Shown piece after piece: positions 51,522-59,817 of a DNA stretch of 64,000 nt. Below the pieces are notes generated by a model. It was given only the letters and a program-made list of their open reading frames with translations. It was not told the DNA's origin and did not search any database. Positions within the stretch are counted from its first letter, which is position 1; each line of letters begins with the position of its first letter. The translations under genes and the position numbers were made by a program. This DNA is from Solirubrobacter soli DSM 22325 (lineage in GTDB: Bacteria; Actinomycetota; Thermoleophilia; Solirubrobacterales; Solirubrobacteraceae), in the NCBI RefSeq assembly GCF_000423665.1, contig NZ_AUIK01000016.1:186001-250000 (forward strand). Reading direction: 5' to 3'.

Positions 51522-52060
51522 TCACGCCGTTTCTGTGACGCCGGCGCGCACCGCCTCCACCCGGTTGCGCACACCGAGCCGCACGTAGATCTCGCGCAGG
51601 TGGAACTTCACGGTGTTGCGGAGATGAACAGCCGCTCGGCGATCTCGTCGTTGGAGCGGCCGAGCGCGACCTGCTCGAGCACCTCGCGCTGGCGCTCGGA
51701 GAGCAGCTCCGGCTCCTCGAGATGCTCGATGAAGCCGCGCGGGTAGACGACGTGGCCGTCGAGCACGTCGCGCAGGATGCGGACCGCCTCGCTCGAGTGG
51801 GCGGCCAGCGGGATCACCCCGTTGACCGCGTGGCGGACGAGCGCGCGGGCGGTCGGGCCGTCGAGGTCGCCCAGCAGGGCGATGATCGGCACCTCCGGCC
51901 AGTCGGCGCGGGCGGCGGCCAACCCGTCGTGGGAGACCACGACGGCGGCGGGCGCGCCTGGTCCGGTGACATCGAATCCGGCCTCGCTCAGGAGACGGCT
52001 GAACGCCTCGGCGATCAAGGTGTCAGGGAGGCCGATGAGAATCCGTTCGCTCTCGGGCAC
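51522..52060 (-). pseudogene. LuxR-type response regulator, frameshifted near 51620
   Basis: The reading frame from ATG 52060 gives a receiver-like domain (~1-105) without the usual phosphorylated Asp signature, then a LuxR helix-turn-helix that breaks after ERLFISATP. In the -1 frame the rest of the domain is intact: NTVKFHLREIYVRLGVRNRVEAVR and a stop at 51522-51524. Restoring one G in GGTGTTGCGGAG near 51620 joins both parts as ISANTVKFHLREIY. So it is either a recent one-base deletion or a sequence error. It is 17 bp upstream of the PBP2 gene on the same strand. Confidence 0.75.
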
Positions 52061-52120
52061 GGGTCGAACCTAGTGATCCGACATGAACCGGAGAACAGAC
52101 CATCGGCCTCCCCACATGAG

Positions 52121-52141
52121 GATCAGCCCGCGAGGCTGATC
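52121..52141 (-). terminator. Hairpin at the end of the large secreted-protein gene
   Basis: GATCAGCC and GGCTGATC are perfect 8-bp arms with a 5-nt loop. The hairpin overlaps the last codons and stop of the gene (stop at 52123-52125). Confidence 0.5.
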
Positions 52142-54312
52142 TTCGCCGCGGTCACCTTGGAGGAGACCCGCATCACCTTCACGGTGTGGTTGGTCGCGAT
52201 CGTGCGCGTGTCATGGCCGACGACCTTGGTGTGGTCGAGCAGCCGGATCGCGATCCTCGCGTGCTTGTCCGACGAGGAGACCTTGACCTCGAGCCAGCGC
52301 GTCTTGTGCACGCGGGCGATCAGGGCGCGGTCGAGCTTGGTCTTCTCGGTCTTGGCCGGCTTTCCGCTCAGGACGGCGTCGGCCGCGGGGGCGCCCATCG
52401 TCGCGATCGCCTGGGCGGTCGACGGCGTGTCGGTGCTGGGGCCCACGCTCGGGGTGGCGGGCGCGGGGCCGGTGCTCGGCGGCGGGGTCGGGTCGGCGGT
52501 CGCCGTCGAGAAGTCCACGTCGCGGCTGCGCAGCAGACCCTCGTCGATGTACTCGGCGATCACGTTGACCTTGTCGCCGTTGGAGTCGAAGACCTCGAGC
52601 GCCGCGTTGCCGTTCCTGTCGAGCGCCGCGCAACGGACGCTCGGGTCGATCTGGCTCGGGGTCGGGACCTGCGCGGTGTTGACCGCGAAGGCGGTGCTGC
52701 CGGTGCCGACCGTGCCGCTGAACAGCCGGTAGGAGTCGGCGTCGTGGTTGACGTAGAAGCACACCCGCTCACCCGCGAACGCCGTGCCGTCGACGTCCTG
52801 CCCGTGGGCGACGAGGATGCGCGCGTTGGCGTTCTCCGCCCCGGCGCCCTTCGTGTACACGTGCAGCGACTTGTCGAACAGGTTGGGGACGGTCTTGGTG
52901 ACCGGCACCGAGGGCATCGCCGGGTAGTCGACCGGCTGGCCCGGGTACTTCGCGGTCGCGGTGATCGCGGCCGTGCCGATCGTCGGGATGCCCTGCAGGT
53001 CGCAGCCGCGGTTGGCGTTGTGGATCGCCGCGGGCAGCGCGTCGTAGTAGAAGCCGCCGGAATACGGCTTGAACTCGACCTGTGCCTCGCCGTGCTCGTC
53101 GGTGAAGAGGGCCACGTCGCGGTCGCCGGACGGGGTCGTGCGAGGCGTGTCCCAGCTCCCGCCGCCGGGGAACGCGACGGTGCGGTTGCACGTCGTCGGG
53201 GTCGGGACGTTCGTGCGCAGCGGGATCGTGCTCCAGTCGGTGTACTTGCCGAAGTAGTTCAGCCCGAAGTCGTTCTGGACCAGCCAGTCGGTGCCCGACG
53301 AGTCCTCGCCCGCGGCGGTCGCCGGGACGTACTGCTGGTAGTACGGCGCGTACAGGTTGTGCGGCTTGGACGAGCCGGTGCCGTCGCGGCTGTCGACGAC
53401 GGCCTTGCTCACGCCGAGCAGCGATCCGGCGCCGTCGATCTGGCCCGGCGTGTTGGGGGCGATCTCGATGTCGACGCGCGCGGCGGGCATCGGGGCGTCG
53501 TCGGCGGTCAGCTGGCCGTCGGACAGCAACGTGTTCGGCCGTGCAGGGTCGAACGGCCCGACGACGTTGTTGACGCTGTCGCCGAAGACGCGGCTGAACG
53601 GTCCGTTCATCGTTCCGCCGTTGCAGTCGTCGACCTGGTCGATCAGCGCCTTGGGATCGACGCCGCTCGTGCAGAAGCCCGGGACGTGCGTGTCGGGCGT
53701 GGGCGAGCTCGTGTCATGGATGTCCCACAGCGTCGACGGGTCGTCGACCTGCGTGTCCGACGTCGTGGCGAGCGCCTTGGCCAGCGCGGGCCAGTCGGTC
53801 GGGAGCGTGTACTTGCCGCCGGGCGCGGCCGGGTCGGTGAACGTCCCGGCCTCCTTGACGTCGAGCCGGTTGGTCGTCGGCACCGCGGTCAGCGACGGCG
53901 TGCCCAACTGCATCCAGATCGCCAGGAACTGGTGCTCGAAGAGCTCGTCGTGCAGCTTGTTGTCGCTGAACGCCTTGAGCTTGATGCGCGCCAGCCCGTC
54001 CTTGAGCGAGACCACGTTGACCCGCAGGCAGTCGCCGATGTGCGCGATGCTCGGGTTGAACACGCTGACGTTGTCGACGTCGCCGTTGGTGAACGACTCC
54101 ACCGACACCGCCACCTGATCGGGATCGACGTGCTCGAGGATCGGCGAGCACGTCATCAGCCGCAGCTGCGTTCCCGCCCAGGCGGTGTACGGGATGTTCG
54201 TCGCCTGCAGGTCCGGCGGCGTGGGCTTGGCCTGAGCGGCACCCGTGCCGGCCAGTACAGCGGCGGCGCCGATGCCGAGCGCGAGGCCCAGGCGCCTTGC
54301 TGAATTCGTCAA
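52123..54312 (-). CDS. Large secreted protein of unknown function
   Basis: This 729-residue protein starts with TTG 54312, set by the strong ribosome site AAAGGAGG (plus strand 54317-54324 reversed), although the frame is open further upstream. A signal peptide runs to ~25 (GTGAAQAK). The body is beta-rich, with Cys pairs (LMTCSPILE, FCTSGVDP, DDCNGG, TTCNRT). A Pro/Thr/Ser/Ala-rich linker (~590-640; TPPPSTGPAPATPSVGPS) separates a short C-terminal beta domain (SDKHARIAIRLLDHTKVV). I recognise no family. It is divergent from arsR. Confidence 0.65.
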   Translation of the reverse strand: MTNSARRLGLALGIGAAAVLAGTGAAQAKPTPPDLQATNIPYTAWAGTQLRLMTCSPILEHVDPDQVAVSVESFTNGDVDNVSVFNPSIAHIGDCLRVNVVSLKDGLARIKLKAFSDNKLHDELFEHQFLAIWMQLGTPSLTAVPTTNRLDVKEAGTFTDPAAPGGKYTLPTDWPALAKALATTSDTQVDDPSTLWDIHDTSSPTPDTHVPGFCTSGVDPKALIDQVDDCNGGTMNGPFSRVFGDSVNNVVGPFDPARPNTLLSDGQLTADDAPMPAARVDIEIAPNTPGQIDGAGSLLGVSKAVVDSRDGTGSSKPHNLYAPYYQQYVPATAAGEDSSGTDWLVQNDFGLNYFGKYTDWSTIPLRTNVPTPTTCNRTVAFPGGGSWDTPRTTPSGDRDVALFTDEHGEAQVEFKPYSGGFYYDALPAAIHNANRGCDLQGIPTIGTAAITATAKYPGQPVDYPAMPSVPVTKTVPNLFDKSLHVYTKGAGAENANARILVAHGQDVDGTAFAGERVCFYVNHDADSYRLFSGTVGTGSTAFAVNTAQVPTPSQIDPSVRCAALDRNGNAALEVFDSNGDKVNVIAEYIDEGLLRSRDVDFSTATADPTPPPSTGPAPATPSVGPSTDTPSTAQAIATMGAPAADAVLSGKPAKTEKTKLDRALIARVHKTRWLEVKVSSSDKHARIAIRLLDHTKVVGHDTRTIATNHTVKVMRVSSKVTAAKISLAG

Positions 54313-54479
54313 TGCTCCTCCTTTGTGAGCACTGGCGGGCACCATCCGTCTGCGGTGCCCTTTGCGTCGTTCAGGTTCTCGGGTCTCAGGGTTCGCTCGC
54401 GACGGCCTCACGGGCGGTTCGCCCCGGTCTTCACAGGCGGTCCGCGCCCACCCGACCGGGCAGGTGAAGGTTCGTACAT

Positions 54480-54495
54480 CTGAAGAGTCATTCAG
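54480..54495. promoter_or_regulatory. ArsR/SmtB-type operator upstream of arsR
   Basis: CTGAA at 54480-54484 and TTCAG at 54491-54495 are inverted with a 6-nt spacer, a short form of the TGAAxxxxxxTTCA site used by metal-sensing ArsR repressors. It lies 15 bp before the ArsR start. Confidence 0.65.
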
Positions 54496-54510
54496 CTATC
54501 CTTGGCGTGG

Positions 54511-54864
54511 ATGGGGCACCGGACCGGGCATAGCGATGTCACACGGTTGCTCGGCGACGACGGCTTCGCGCAGGTCGCGGCGGACTCGATCCAGGCGCTC
54601 TCGGCGCCGAGCCGGCTGCGGATCCTCGCCCGGCTGCACGCCGGGTCGGCATCGGTGAACGAGATCGCGCTCGCGGCCGGGATGGAGGGCTCGGCGGTCT
54701 CGCACCAGCTGCGGCTGCTGCGTCACCTCGGGCTCGTGACCGGCCGGCGGGTGGGGCGCCAGGTGGTCTACGAGCTCTACGACGATCACGTCGCCGAGCT
54801 GCTCGAGCAGGTCGTCGGGCACGTGGAGCACGTGCGGCTCGGCCAGGCGGGGCGGGCGGCGTGA
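54511..54864 (+). CDS. ArsR/SmtB family metal-sensing repressor
   Basis: This 117-residue repressor has the winged-helix core: ALSAPSRLRILARLHAGSASVNEIALAAGMEGSAVSHQLRLLRHLGLV. The C-terminal alpha5 segment DDHVAELLEQVVGHVEHV contains D-x-H...H-x-x-H (DDH and HVEH), as in zinc/cobalt sensors of the CzrA/NmtR type. The start is ATG 54511. It overlaps the CDF gene by 4 bp. It is expected to release its operator when the metal binds. Confidence 0.9.
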   Translation: MGHRTGHSDVTRLLGDDGFAQVAADSIQALSAPSRLRILARLHAGSASVNEIALAAGMEGSAVSHQLRLLRHLGLVTGRRVGRQVVYELYDDHVAELLEQVVGHVEHVRLGQAGRAA

Positions 54865-55508
54865 GCGCGCATACCCACGGCCACGGCCACGCCGCGCACG
54901 GCCATTCGCACGGTCTCGTCGACGACTCGATCAAGCGCTCGCGGGAGGGCGTGCGGGCGGTGTTCCTCGCGCTTGTGGTGCTCGCGCTCGCGGCCGCGCT
55001 GCAGCTCGCGGTCTTCGCCGCCTCCGGCAGCATCGCGCTGCTCGCGGACCTGATCCACAACGTGGGCGACGCCGCGACCGCGATCCCCCTCGGCATCGCC
55101 TTCGCCCTGCGCAGCGCCCGCGCCGAGCGCTGGGCCGGCCTCGCCGTCGTGCTCGCGATCTTCGTCAGCGCGTGCGTCGCCGGCTTCGAGGCGATCGACC
55201 GCTTGATCACGCCGGTCGAGGTCGACCACCTGGGCGCCTTGGCCGCCGCGGGGGTGATCGGCTTCGCCGGCAACTGGCTCGCCGCGCTGATCCGCTCCCG
55301 CGCGGGTCGCCGGCTCGACAGCCCCGCCCTGGTCGCCGACGGCGCGCACGCCCGCGCGGACGCCTACGTCTCCCTCGCCGTCGTCGCCTCGGCGGCCGTG
55401 GTCGCGGCCGGCGTGCCGATCGCGGACCCGCTGATCGGCCTCGCGATCACGCTCGTGATCCTGCGCATCACCTGGCAGTCGTGGAAGACCGTCAGGGGCT
55501 CTGCGTGA
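54861..55508 (+). CDS. CDF family metal efflux protein (short)
   Basis: This is a 215-residue protein. The N-terminus is rich in His (AHTHGHGHAAHGHSHG). Six helices follow, with HD-type metal sites in ADLIHNVGDA (helix 2) and ADGAHARADAYVS (helix 5), which transport Zn2+ or a similar ion in CDF proteins. It lacks the usual cytoplasmic C-terminal domain of ~80 residues. GTG 54861 overlaps the arsR stop. The repressor/exporter pair is a metal detoxification unit. Confidence 0.9.
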   Translation: MSAHTHGHGHAAHGHSHGLVDDSIKRSREGVRAVFLALVVLALAAALQLAVFAASGSIALLADLIHNVGDAATAIPLGIAFALRSARAERWAGLAVVLAIFVSACVAGFEAIDRLITPVEVDHLGALAAAGVIGFAGNWLAALIRSRAGRRLDSPALVADGAHARADAYVSLAVVASAAVVAAGVPIADPLIGLAITLVILRITWQSWKTVRGSA

Positions 55509-56253
55509 AGATCGCGGTGAACGTGCCTTGGGCGGTGAGCAGCGAGAGCTGCGAGCCCTCGACGCGGTAGCTCTTGGTCGCTGTCAGCGCGGCGAGGAAG
55601 GCCTGTTCCTGCTCCATCACGCCGTCCGGAGTGGCGCACAGCTTGCGGGTGGCGGCGGGCTTCGCGATCGTGATGGTCCCGCCGCTGAGCTGGTAGGTCG
55701 TCGTGTACGTGTTGCAGCCCGCCGAGCCGGTGAGCTTCCCGTCGCGGGTGAACGTCGCGGTCAGCTCGGTGCCGGGCTCCGGCGACTTGACCGCGTCGCC
55801 GTTGAGGATCGACGTCGCGACCCAGTCCCCGACCGGGCTCGGGACCCGGAAGCGCAGGAGCTCCTTGCCATCGTCGCCCAGCAACACGAGCTCGCCGTCG
55901 TCGATCCGCCATGACCGCACGTCCTTCAGCGCCGCCAGGAACGCCTGCTCGACCTCGGCGGCCGCGCCGGTGCAGGCCATCTGCGTCGCGGCGACCTCCC
56001 CGATGTCGAGCGTGTCCCCGTCGACGGTGGCGGACGCGGAGAAGCGGTTGCACCCCGTCGACCCCGACACCTGCCCGTGCGCGAACGTGATGCTCGGGGC
56101 GACCTTCTCCCAGCCGGGGACGTCGATCCCGGAGACGAGCGTCCACGGCGTCCCGGGGATCGTCGCCGTGGAGGCTTCGCCCTGGTTGTCGTCGCCGCAT
56201 CCCGCGATCGCGAACAGGGCGAGCAGGATCGCGCAGGCGAGCGCCGGTCTCAC
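55492..56253 (-). CDS. Lipoprotein with two META (HslJ-like) domains
   Basis: This is a 253-residue lipoprotein. The lipobox AIAGC is at ~18-22 (LLALFAIAGCGDD). Each META domain has the paired-Cys pattern GSTGCNRFSA...MACT and GSAGCNTYTT...KLCA. HslJ-like proteins are linked to novobiocin resistance and heat stress in E. coli; here the role is unknown. GTG 56253 overlaps the DUF1294 stop by 4 bp. The end overlaps the convergent CDF gene by 17 bp. Confidence 0.85.
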   Translation of the reverse strand: MRPALACAILLALFAIAGCGDDNQGEASTATIPGTPWTLVSGIDVPGWEKVAPSITFAHGQVSGSTGCNRFSASATVDGDTLDIGEVAATQMACTGAAAEVEQAFLAALKDVRSWRIDDGELVLLGDDGKELLRFRVPSPVGDWVATSILNGDAVKSPEPGTELTATFTRDGKLTGSAGCNTYTTTYQLSGGTITIAKPAATRKLCATPDGVMEQEQAFLAALTATKSYRVEGSQLSLLTAQGTFTAIFTQSP

Positions 56254-56597
56254 AACAGCCACAGCGCCGCTCCGATCACGACGGTCCCGACGACCTGGGC
56301 GAGCCAGAAGGACGTGTGCCTGGTCTTGTGGCGCAGGATCAGCATCCCCGCCCACCCGCCGAGCGCGCCGCCGATCAGCGAGATGACCAGGAGCGCCGTC
56401 TCGGGTACGCGGCGCCCGCCGCGCTTCGCCTGCAGCTTGTCGTAGCCGTAGACCAGGAAGGTGACGACCCCCATGCCGACCACGTAGGCGATGATCGCCG
56501 CGACATCGGTTGCGACGACGAGCGCCGCGGCGAGGGCGATGCCGGCGACCAGGGCGCCGGCGATGGCTCTCCTCGTGAGCGTGCGCTTGCTCGGCAT
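56250..56597 (-). CDS. DUF1294 membrane protein
   Basis: This 115-residue protein has three or four hydrophobic helices. The segment FLVYGYDKLQAKRGGRRVPETALLVISLIGGALGGWAGMLILRHKTRHTSFW is the DUF1294 signature (YGxDKxxAxxGxxRxPExxLxxxxxxGGxxG). The function is unknown; it is an integral membrane protein. It is the first gene of an overlapping pair with the META lipoprotein. Confidence 0.85.
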   Translation of the reverse strand: MPSKRTLTRRAIAGALVAGIALAAALVVATDVAAIIAYVVGMGVVTFLVYGYDKLQAKRGGRRVPETALLVISLIGGALGGWAGMLILRHKTRHTSFWLAQVVGTVVIGAALWLL

Positions 56598-56755
56598 GAG
56601 CGCTCCAGTCTGACGATGCGACCATTTCCGCGTGGCCTTCGTCCCAGACGACTTCCAACGCCACGCGGCCTCGATGAGGCGTGGCCGTTCGAGCGCGTCG
56701 CCTCCGCCCGGCCGGCGTAGCGAAGGGATGTCGAGCAGGGGTGCCCCTCGGCAGT

Positions 56756-56795
56756 CCCGCGTGACGAAACCCGCGAGGGTCACCCCACGCGGGCG
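56756..56795 (-). terminator. Hairpin after the lipoprotein gene
   Basis: CCCGCGTG (56756-56763) and CACGCGGG (56788-56795) can pair across 24 nt. It starts 18 bp beyond the lipoprotein stop on the minus strand. The rest of 56598-56812 (215 bp) shows nothing that I can name. Confidence 0.5.
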
Positions 56796-56812
56796 ATGAC
56801 CGCAGCGGGCGC

Positions 56813-57199
56813 TCAGGGCGCCGCGTCGATCAGCCAGCGGCCGTCGACCTTGCGCAGCCGGGTGACGGAGCCGCTGCTGTAGCGGGCGCGCGCGGTGTCA
56901 CCGTCGACGTCGATGCCGGTCAGCCGCTCCTTGGACGGGATGAACGTGATGGCGACGATCGGCTCGTTATCCGTGGGATCTGGCGTCCAGGCCTCGGCGC
57001 ACGTCTTCGCGTCCGGGCGGAGCGAGGTCTTGAGGAACTCGCGCCGACCGGCGGCGGTGCGCCCGGCGCACACCGCGTCCCAATCCTTGTTCGCGTACGC
57101 GCGGCCCTCGTCCGCGATCGTCGCGCGGATCTGCTTTTCATCATTGCCGCCGCAGCCGGCGAGCAACAGAAGCAGTGCGATAGGCGTTCGTGCGTTCAG
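56813..57199 (-). CDS. Small lipoprotein with a NTF2-like fold
   Basis: This ~128-residue protein has the lipobox LLLLAGCGGND near residue 15. Beyond it the order of elements (IRATIADEGRAYANKDWDAVC, SLRPDAKTCAEAW, GSVTRLRKVDGRWLIDAAP) resembles the NTF2-like/SnoaL-type cone fold often found in exported lipoproteins. No ATG, GTG or TTG lies at a fitting place; a CTG at 57199-57197 overlaps the preceding stop (CTGA), so translation probably depends on coupling. The start remains uncertain. Confidence 0.6.
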   Translation of the reverse strand: MNARTPIALLLLLAGCGGNDEKQIRATIADEGRAYANKDWDAVCAGRTAAGRREFLKTSLRPDAKTCAEAWTPDPTDNEPIVAITFIPSKERLTGIDVDGDTARARYSSGSVTRLRKVDGRWLIDAAP

Positions 57200-58419
57200 T
57201 ACGCGGACTGTAGACGGGCTCGCGCGGTGGCGCCGCCGGAGCGGGCCGTGAGCGTCACGACGCCGCGCTCTTGGCCCAATCGTCGCGGGGGACGGAGCAC
57301 GACGTCGCGTTTGCCGGCGCGGGCGAACCGGATCGTGCGGGCGTAGTCGCGCTTGCCACGGCGCAGCAGCAGACGCACGGTGCCCCGGTGCGAGGAGCGG
57401 ACCGTGACGCGGAGGTTGGCGAGCGACTGGACGCGGGCGTTGACCTCCAGCGAGAGCGGCGGGCGGGGGCCCCGGACGTCGGGTCCGGCGGTCTCGTCGC
57501 CGCCGGCGAGGTCGCGGCCTTCGGCGGAGACGGAGAAGTACGCGTCGCCGGGGCCGAGGTCGGGGACGACGAGGCGGACGGTCCGTCGCTCGCCGGCCGC
57601 GAGGGGCGCCAGGAGGCAGGACTGCAGGCGCGGGTCGTCGTTCCCGCCGCGGAGCCCGTAGTAGGGGGCCTGCTCGCCCACGCACGCGGGGCTCCAGGTG
57701 CCCAGGCCCGGGCTCGGGAAGAACGAGGCGTCGACCTTCGGACGGTCGGCGGTGCGCGGGCCGGCGTTCTCGACCGTGACGTCGAACGCACGGCGCCAGC
57801 CGGGCAGGCGCCGCGTGGTCGCCGAGGCGCGCAGGTTCGTGCGGTCCTCCGTCTCGTCGCCCGCGCCGTCGCCGTCGACGTCCGGCTCGGTGATCGGGTC
57901 GATCGTGAGCTCGCGGCCGCGGAGGACCTGGCTCGCGGTGCGGCGGTCGGGGATCGCACCGCCGAGCGGCGGCTGGTAGACGTCGACCGACTGGTCGTTG
58001 CAGATGTCGCTCTCGCCCTCTTCGGGCGAGCAGCGGATCTGGGCCGTGATGGCATGGCCGCCCGTCTCCTGCTCGATGCCATACGTCACGCTGCGGTAGT
58101 CGGCGAACACGTGCGGCGCGGGGAAGGTGTAGGCGCCGGGCTCGGCCGGGAGCAGCACGGGCTGGCCGACGTGCACCATCCGCGGCCCTTGCTCGCCGAA
58201 CGGCGGATTCTCGAAGACCAGCAGGCGGATCGTGCCCGCGCGCCCGCCGGGCTGGACCGTGACGCGGTACCCGGTCAGCAGCTCGGGATGGTCGCCCTCG
58301 AGCGTCATCGCCCCGTGCCAGTCGCTGTAGAGCGTCGCCGGGCCGTCGGGCGTGAACGAGTCGGGCCCCTGCGCGGCGAACGCGAGCACGGCGAGCGGTG
58401 CGATCAGGAGACGGCGCAC
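57196..58419 (-). CDS. Secreted protein with calcium-type repeat and beta-sandwich
   Basis: This 407-residue protein starts at GTG 58419, after GGAGGGAC. The signal peptide ends at ~20 (AVLAFAAQ). A thrombospondin-type-3-like Ca2+ loop, DVDGDGAGDETED, lies near 190. A central domain has EQETGGHAITAQI and CSPEEGESDICND (paired Cys). The C-terminal part resembles a CARDB/Ig-like exported sandwich (NARVQSLANLRVTVRSS, ending TARSGGATARARL). Function unknown. It overlaps the next lipoprotein start by 4 bp. Confidence 0.65.
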   Translation of the reverse strand: MRRLLIAPLAVLAFAAQGPDSFTPDGPATLYSDWHGAMTLEGDHPELLTGYRVTVQPGGRAGTIRLLVFENPPFGEQGPRMVHVGQPVLLPAEPGAYTFPAPHVFADYRSVTYGIEQETGGHAITAQIRCSPEEGESDICNDQSVDVYQPPLGGAIPDRRTASQVLRGRELTIDPITEPDVDGDGAGDETEDRTNLRASATTRRLPGWRRAFDVTVENAGPRTADRPKVDASFFPSPGLGTWSPACVGEQAPYYGLRGGNDDPRLQSCLLAPLAAGERRTVRLVVPDLGPGDAYFSVSAEGRDLAGGDETAGPDVRGPRPPLSLEVNARVQSLANLRVTVRSSHRGTVRLLLRRGKRDYARTIRFARAGKRDVVLRPPRRLGQERGVVTLTARSGGATARARLQSAY

Positions 58420-58421
58420 GA

Positions 58422-59759
58422 TCAGTCCCTCCCCGGCAGGTAGACGCCCAACTCCGCGCTGCCCTCGCCGCCGGCGCCGATCCGCCCGTGCGGGATGCGC
58501 GCATCCATGACGAGGTTCCCGAAGCCCTCGCGGCGGAACTGCGCCAGCGCCGCCCGCGTCACCCGCATCTTCACGACGCGGCTCTTGCCGACCCTGATCG
58601 CGAAGCGCCCACTCGCGGCGGCCTTGCCGTCGCCCTCGAAGATGCGCGCGATCGCGGTGCCGCGGCAGACGCCGTGGGGCGCGGCCACACACGCCACCGG
58701 AACGGTGATCGTGCGGCCGCGCAGCCGCGTGCTGGCGATGTACGCGTAGGCGATCTCGGTGGTCGGGCATGGGTCGGTCGACGGCGTCGGGGCGGACGAG
58801 ACGGGGATCGCGGCGACGCGGGCGCACCCGTTCGCGATCCACGCATACCCAGAGGCGTCGCCCGCGGCGTCCACGAACACGTTGGTCGGCGGGCCGAGCG
58901 CGGTGAGTTGCCCGCCACCCACCGGCAGCGCGACGGCGCGGCCGGTCTTGTCGATCCCGGTGAGCGTCTCACCCGCCAGATGCACGCGCCGGAGCCCCTT
59001 CGTCTGAGGCACGAGGCGAGCCGCAGCGCCCGGCCCGGCGACCATGACGCCCGCCTGCGTCGCCACCGCCAGGCGACCATCCGGCGCCAGGCTCAGGTCC
59101 GCGCCGCGCTCGCGGTCGGCCAACGGGACCGTGACCAGTTCCGCGCCCGTCGCGAGATCGAGCACCGCCACGCGGTTCGGGCCGGCCATGGCCGCGGCCG
59201 CCAAGCCGCCCGAGATCTCGATCGGCGCCGCCGACGCCCGCGCCCACGGGATCGGCGTCAGGCCCGAGATCGAGTCGAGCAGGAAGGCGCGGATCGGCCC
59301 GTCCGGCTCCGGCCGTGCCTCGACGATCAGGGCGCGATCGCCGTCGACGTCGACGAGCGCGGGCTCCCACCCCTCACGGACCGGCAACGTCCGCGCGACT
59401 CCGATCGGCCCTCGCGGCGGCCCGCTGTACACGCGCCACTCGACCGTGTGGTCACGCGCGTCCTCGATCTCCGCGATCAACGCCACTCGCGAAGCGGATC
59501 CCGCGAGTCGCCACTGCTCGTCCTCGAAGACGTGGTTCATCCGGGGGACCGTCAGCACGGTCTGCGGCGTACCCCCGCCGCGCGGGACCGCCACGAGCCG
59601 GCTCTGCCCGTTCCACGGCTGCTCGAGGACGACCGCATCCGGTCCCGCGAGCGTGACCGCGGTGAGCTCCGGACCGTCGTAGACACCGACCGTCGCGGCA
59701 CCCGCCGGAGCGGCCGCGAGCGCCCACAGGACCACGGCGGCTGCCACCACTCGGCACAT
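58422..59759 (-). CDS. Secreted beta-propeller-like protein
   Basis: This is a 445-residue protein with a signal peptide at ~1-21 (APAGAAT). The body has repeated strands of the form RVALIAEIEDA, DGDRALIVEAR, NRVAVLDLATGAELVTV and DGRLAVATQAG, a propeller-like pattern. Cys residues near the C-terminus (NGCARVAA, DPCPTT, VACVAAPHGVCRG) may form disulfides. The C-terminal ~60 residues (GRFAIRVGKSRVVKMRVTRAAL) are a common actinobacterial exported beta domain. The stop is 2 bp from the next start. Confidence 0.65.
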   Translation of the reverse strand: MCRVVAAAVVLWALAAAPAGAATVGVYDGPELTAVTLAGPDAVVLEQPWNGQSRLVAVPRGGGTPQTVLTVPRMNHVFEDEQWRLAGSASRVALIAEIEDARDHTVEWRVYSGPPRGPIGVARTLPVREGWEPALVDVDGDRALIVEARPEPDGPIRAFLLDSISGLTPIPWARASAAPIEISGGLAAAAMAGPNRVAVLDLATGAELVTVPLADRERGADLSLAPDGRLAVATQAGVMVAGPGAAARLVPQTKGLRRVHLAGETLTGIDKTGRAVALPVGGGQLTALGPPTNVFVDAAGDASGYAWIANGCARVAAIPVSSAPTPSTDPCPTTEIAYAYIASTRLRGRTITVPVACVAAPHGVCRGTAIARIFEGDGKAAASGRFAIRVGKSRVVKMRVTRAALAQFRREGFGNLVMDARIPHGRIGAGGEGSAELGVYLPGRD

Positions 59760-59817
59760 GCTCACCGCATACCCTGCGCCTGGGCATTCGATGCGTCCAG
59801 GCAATAGGATCGCGGCG

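Noticed and set aside
56598-56812. Possible gene in the 215-bp gap before the DUF1294 gene
   Set aside because: The open frames here only extend neighbours without start signals and end in low-complexity sequence. One hairpin is the only feature I can support.
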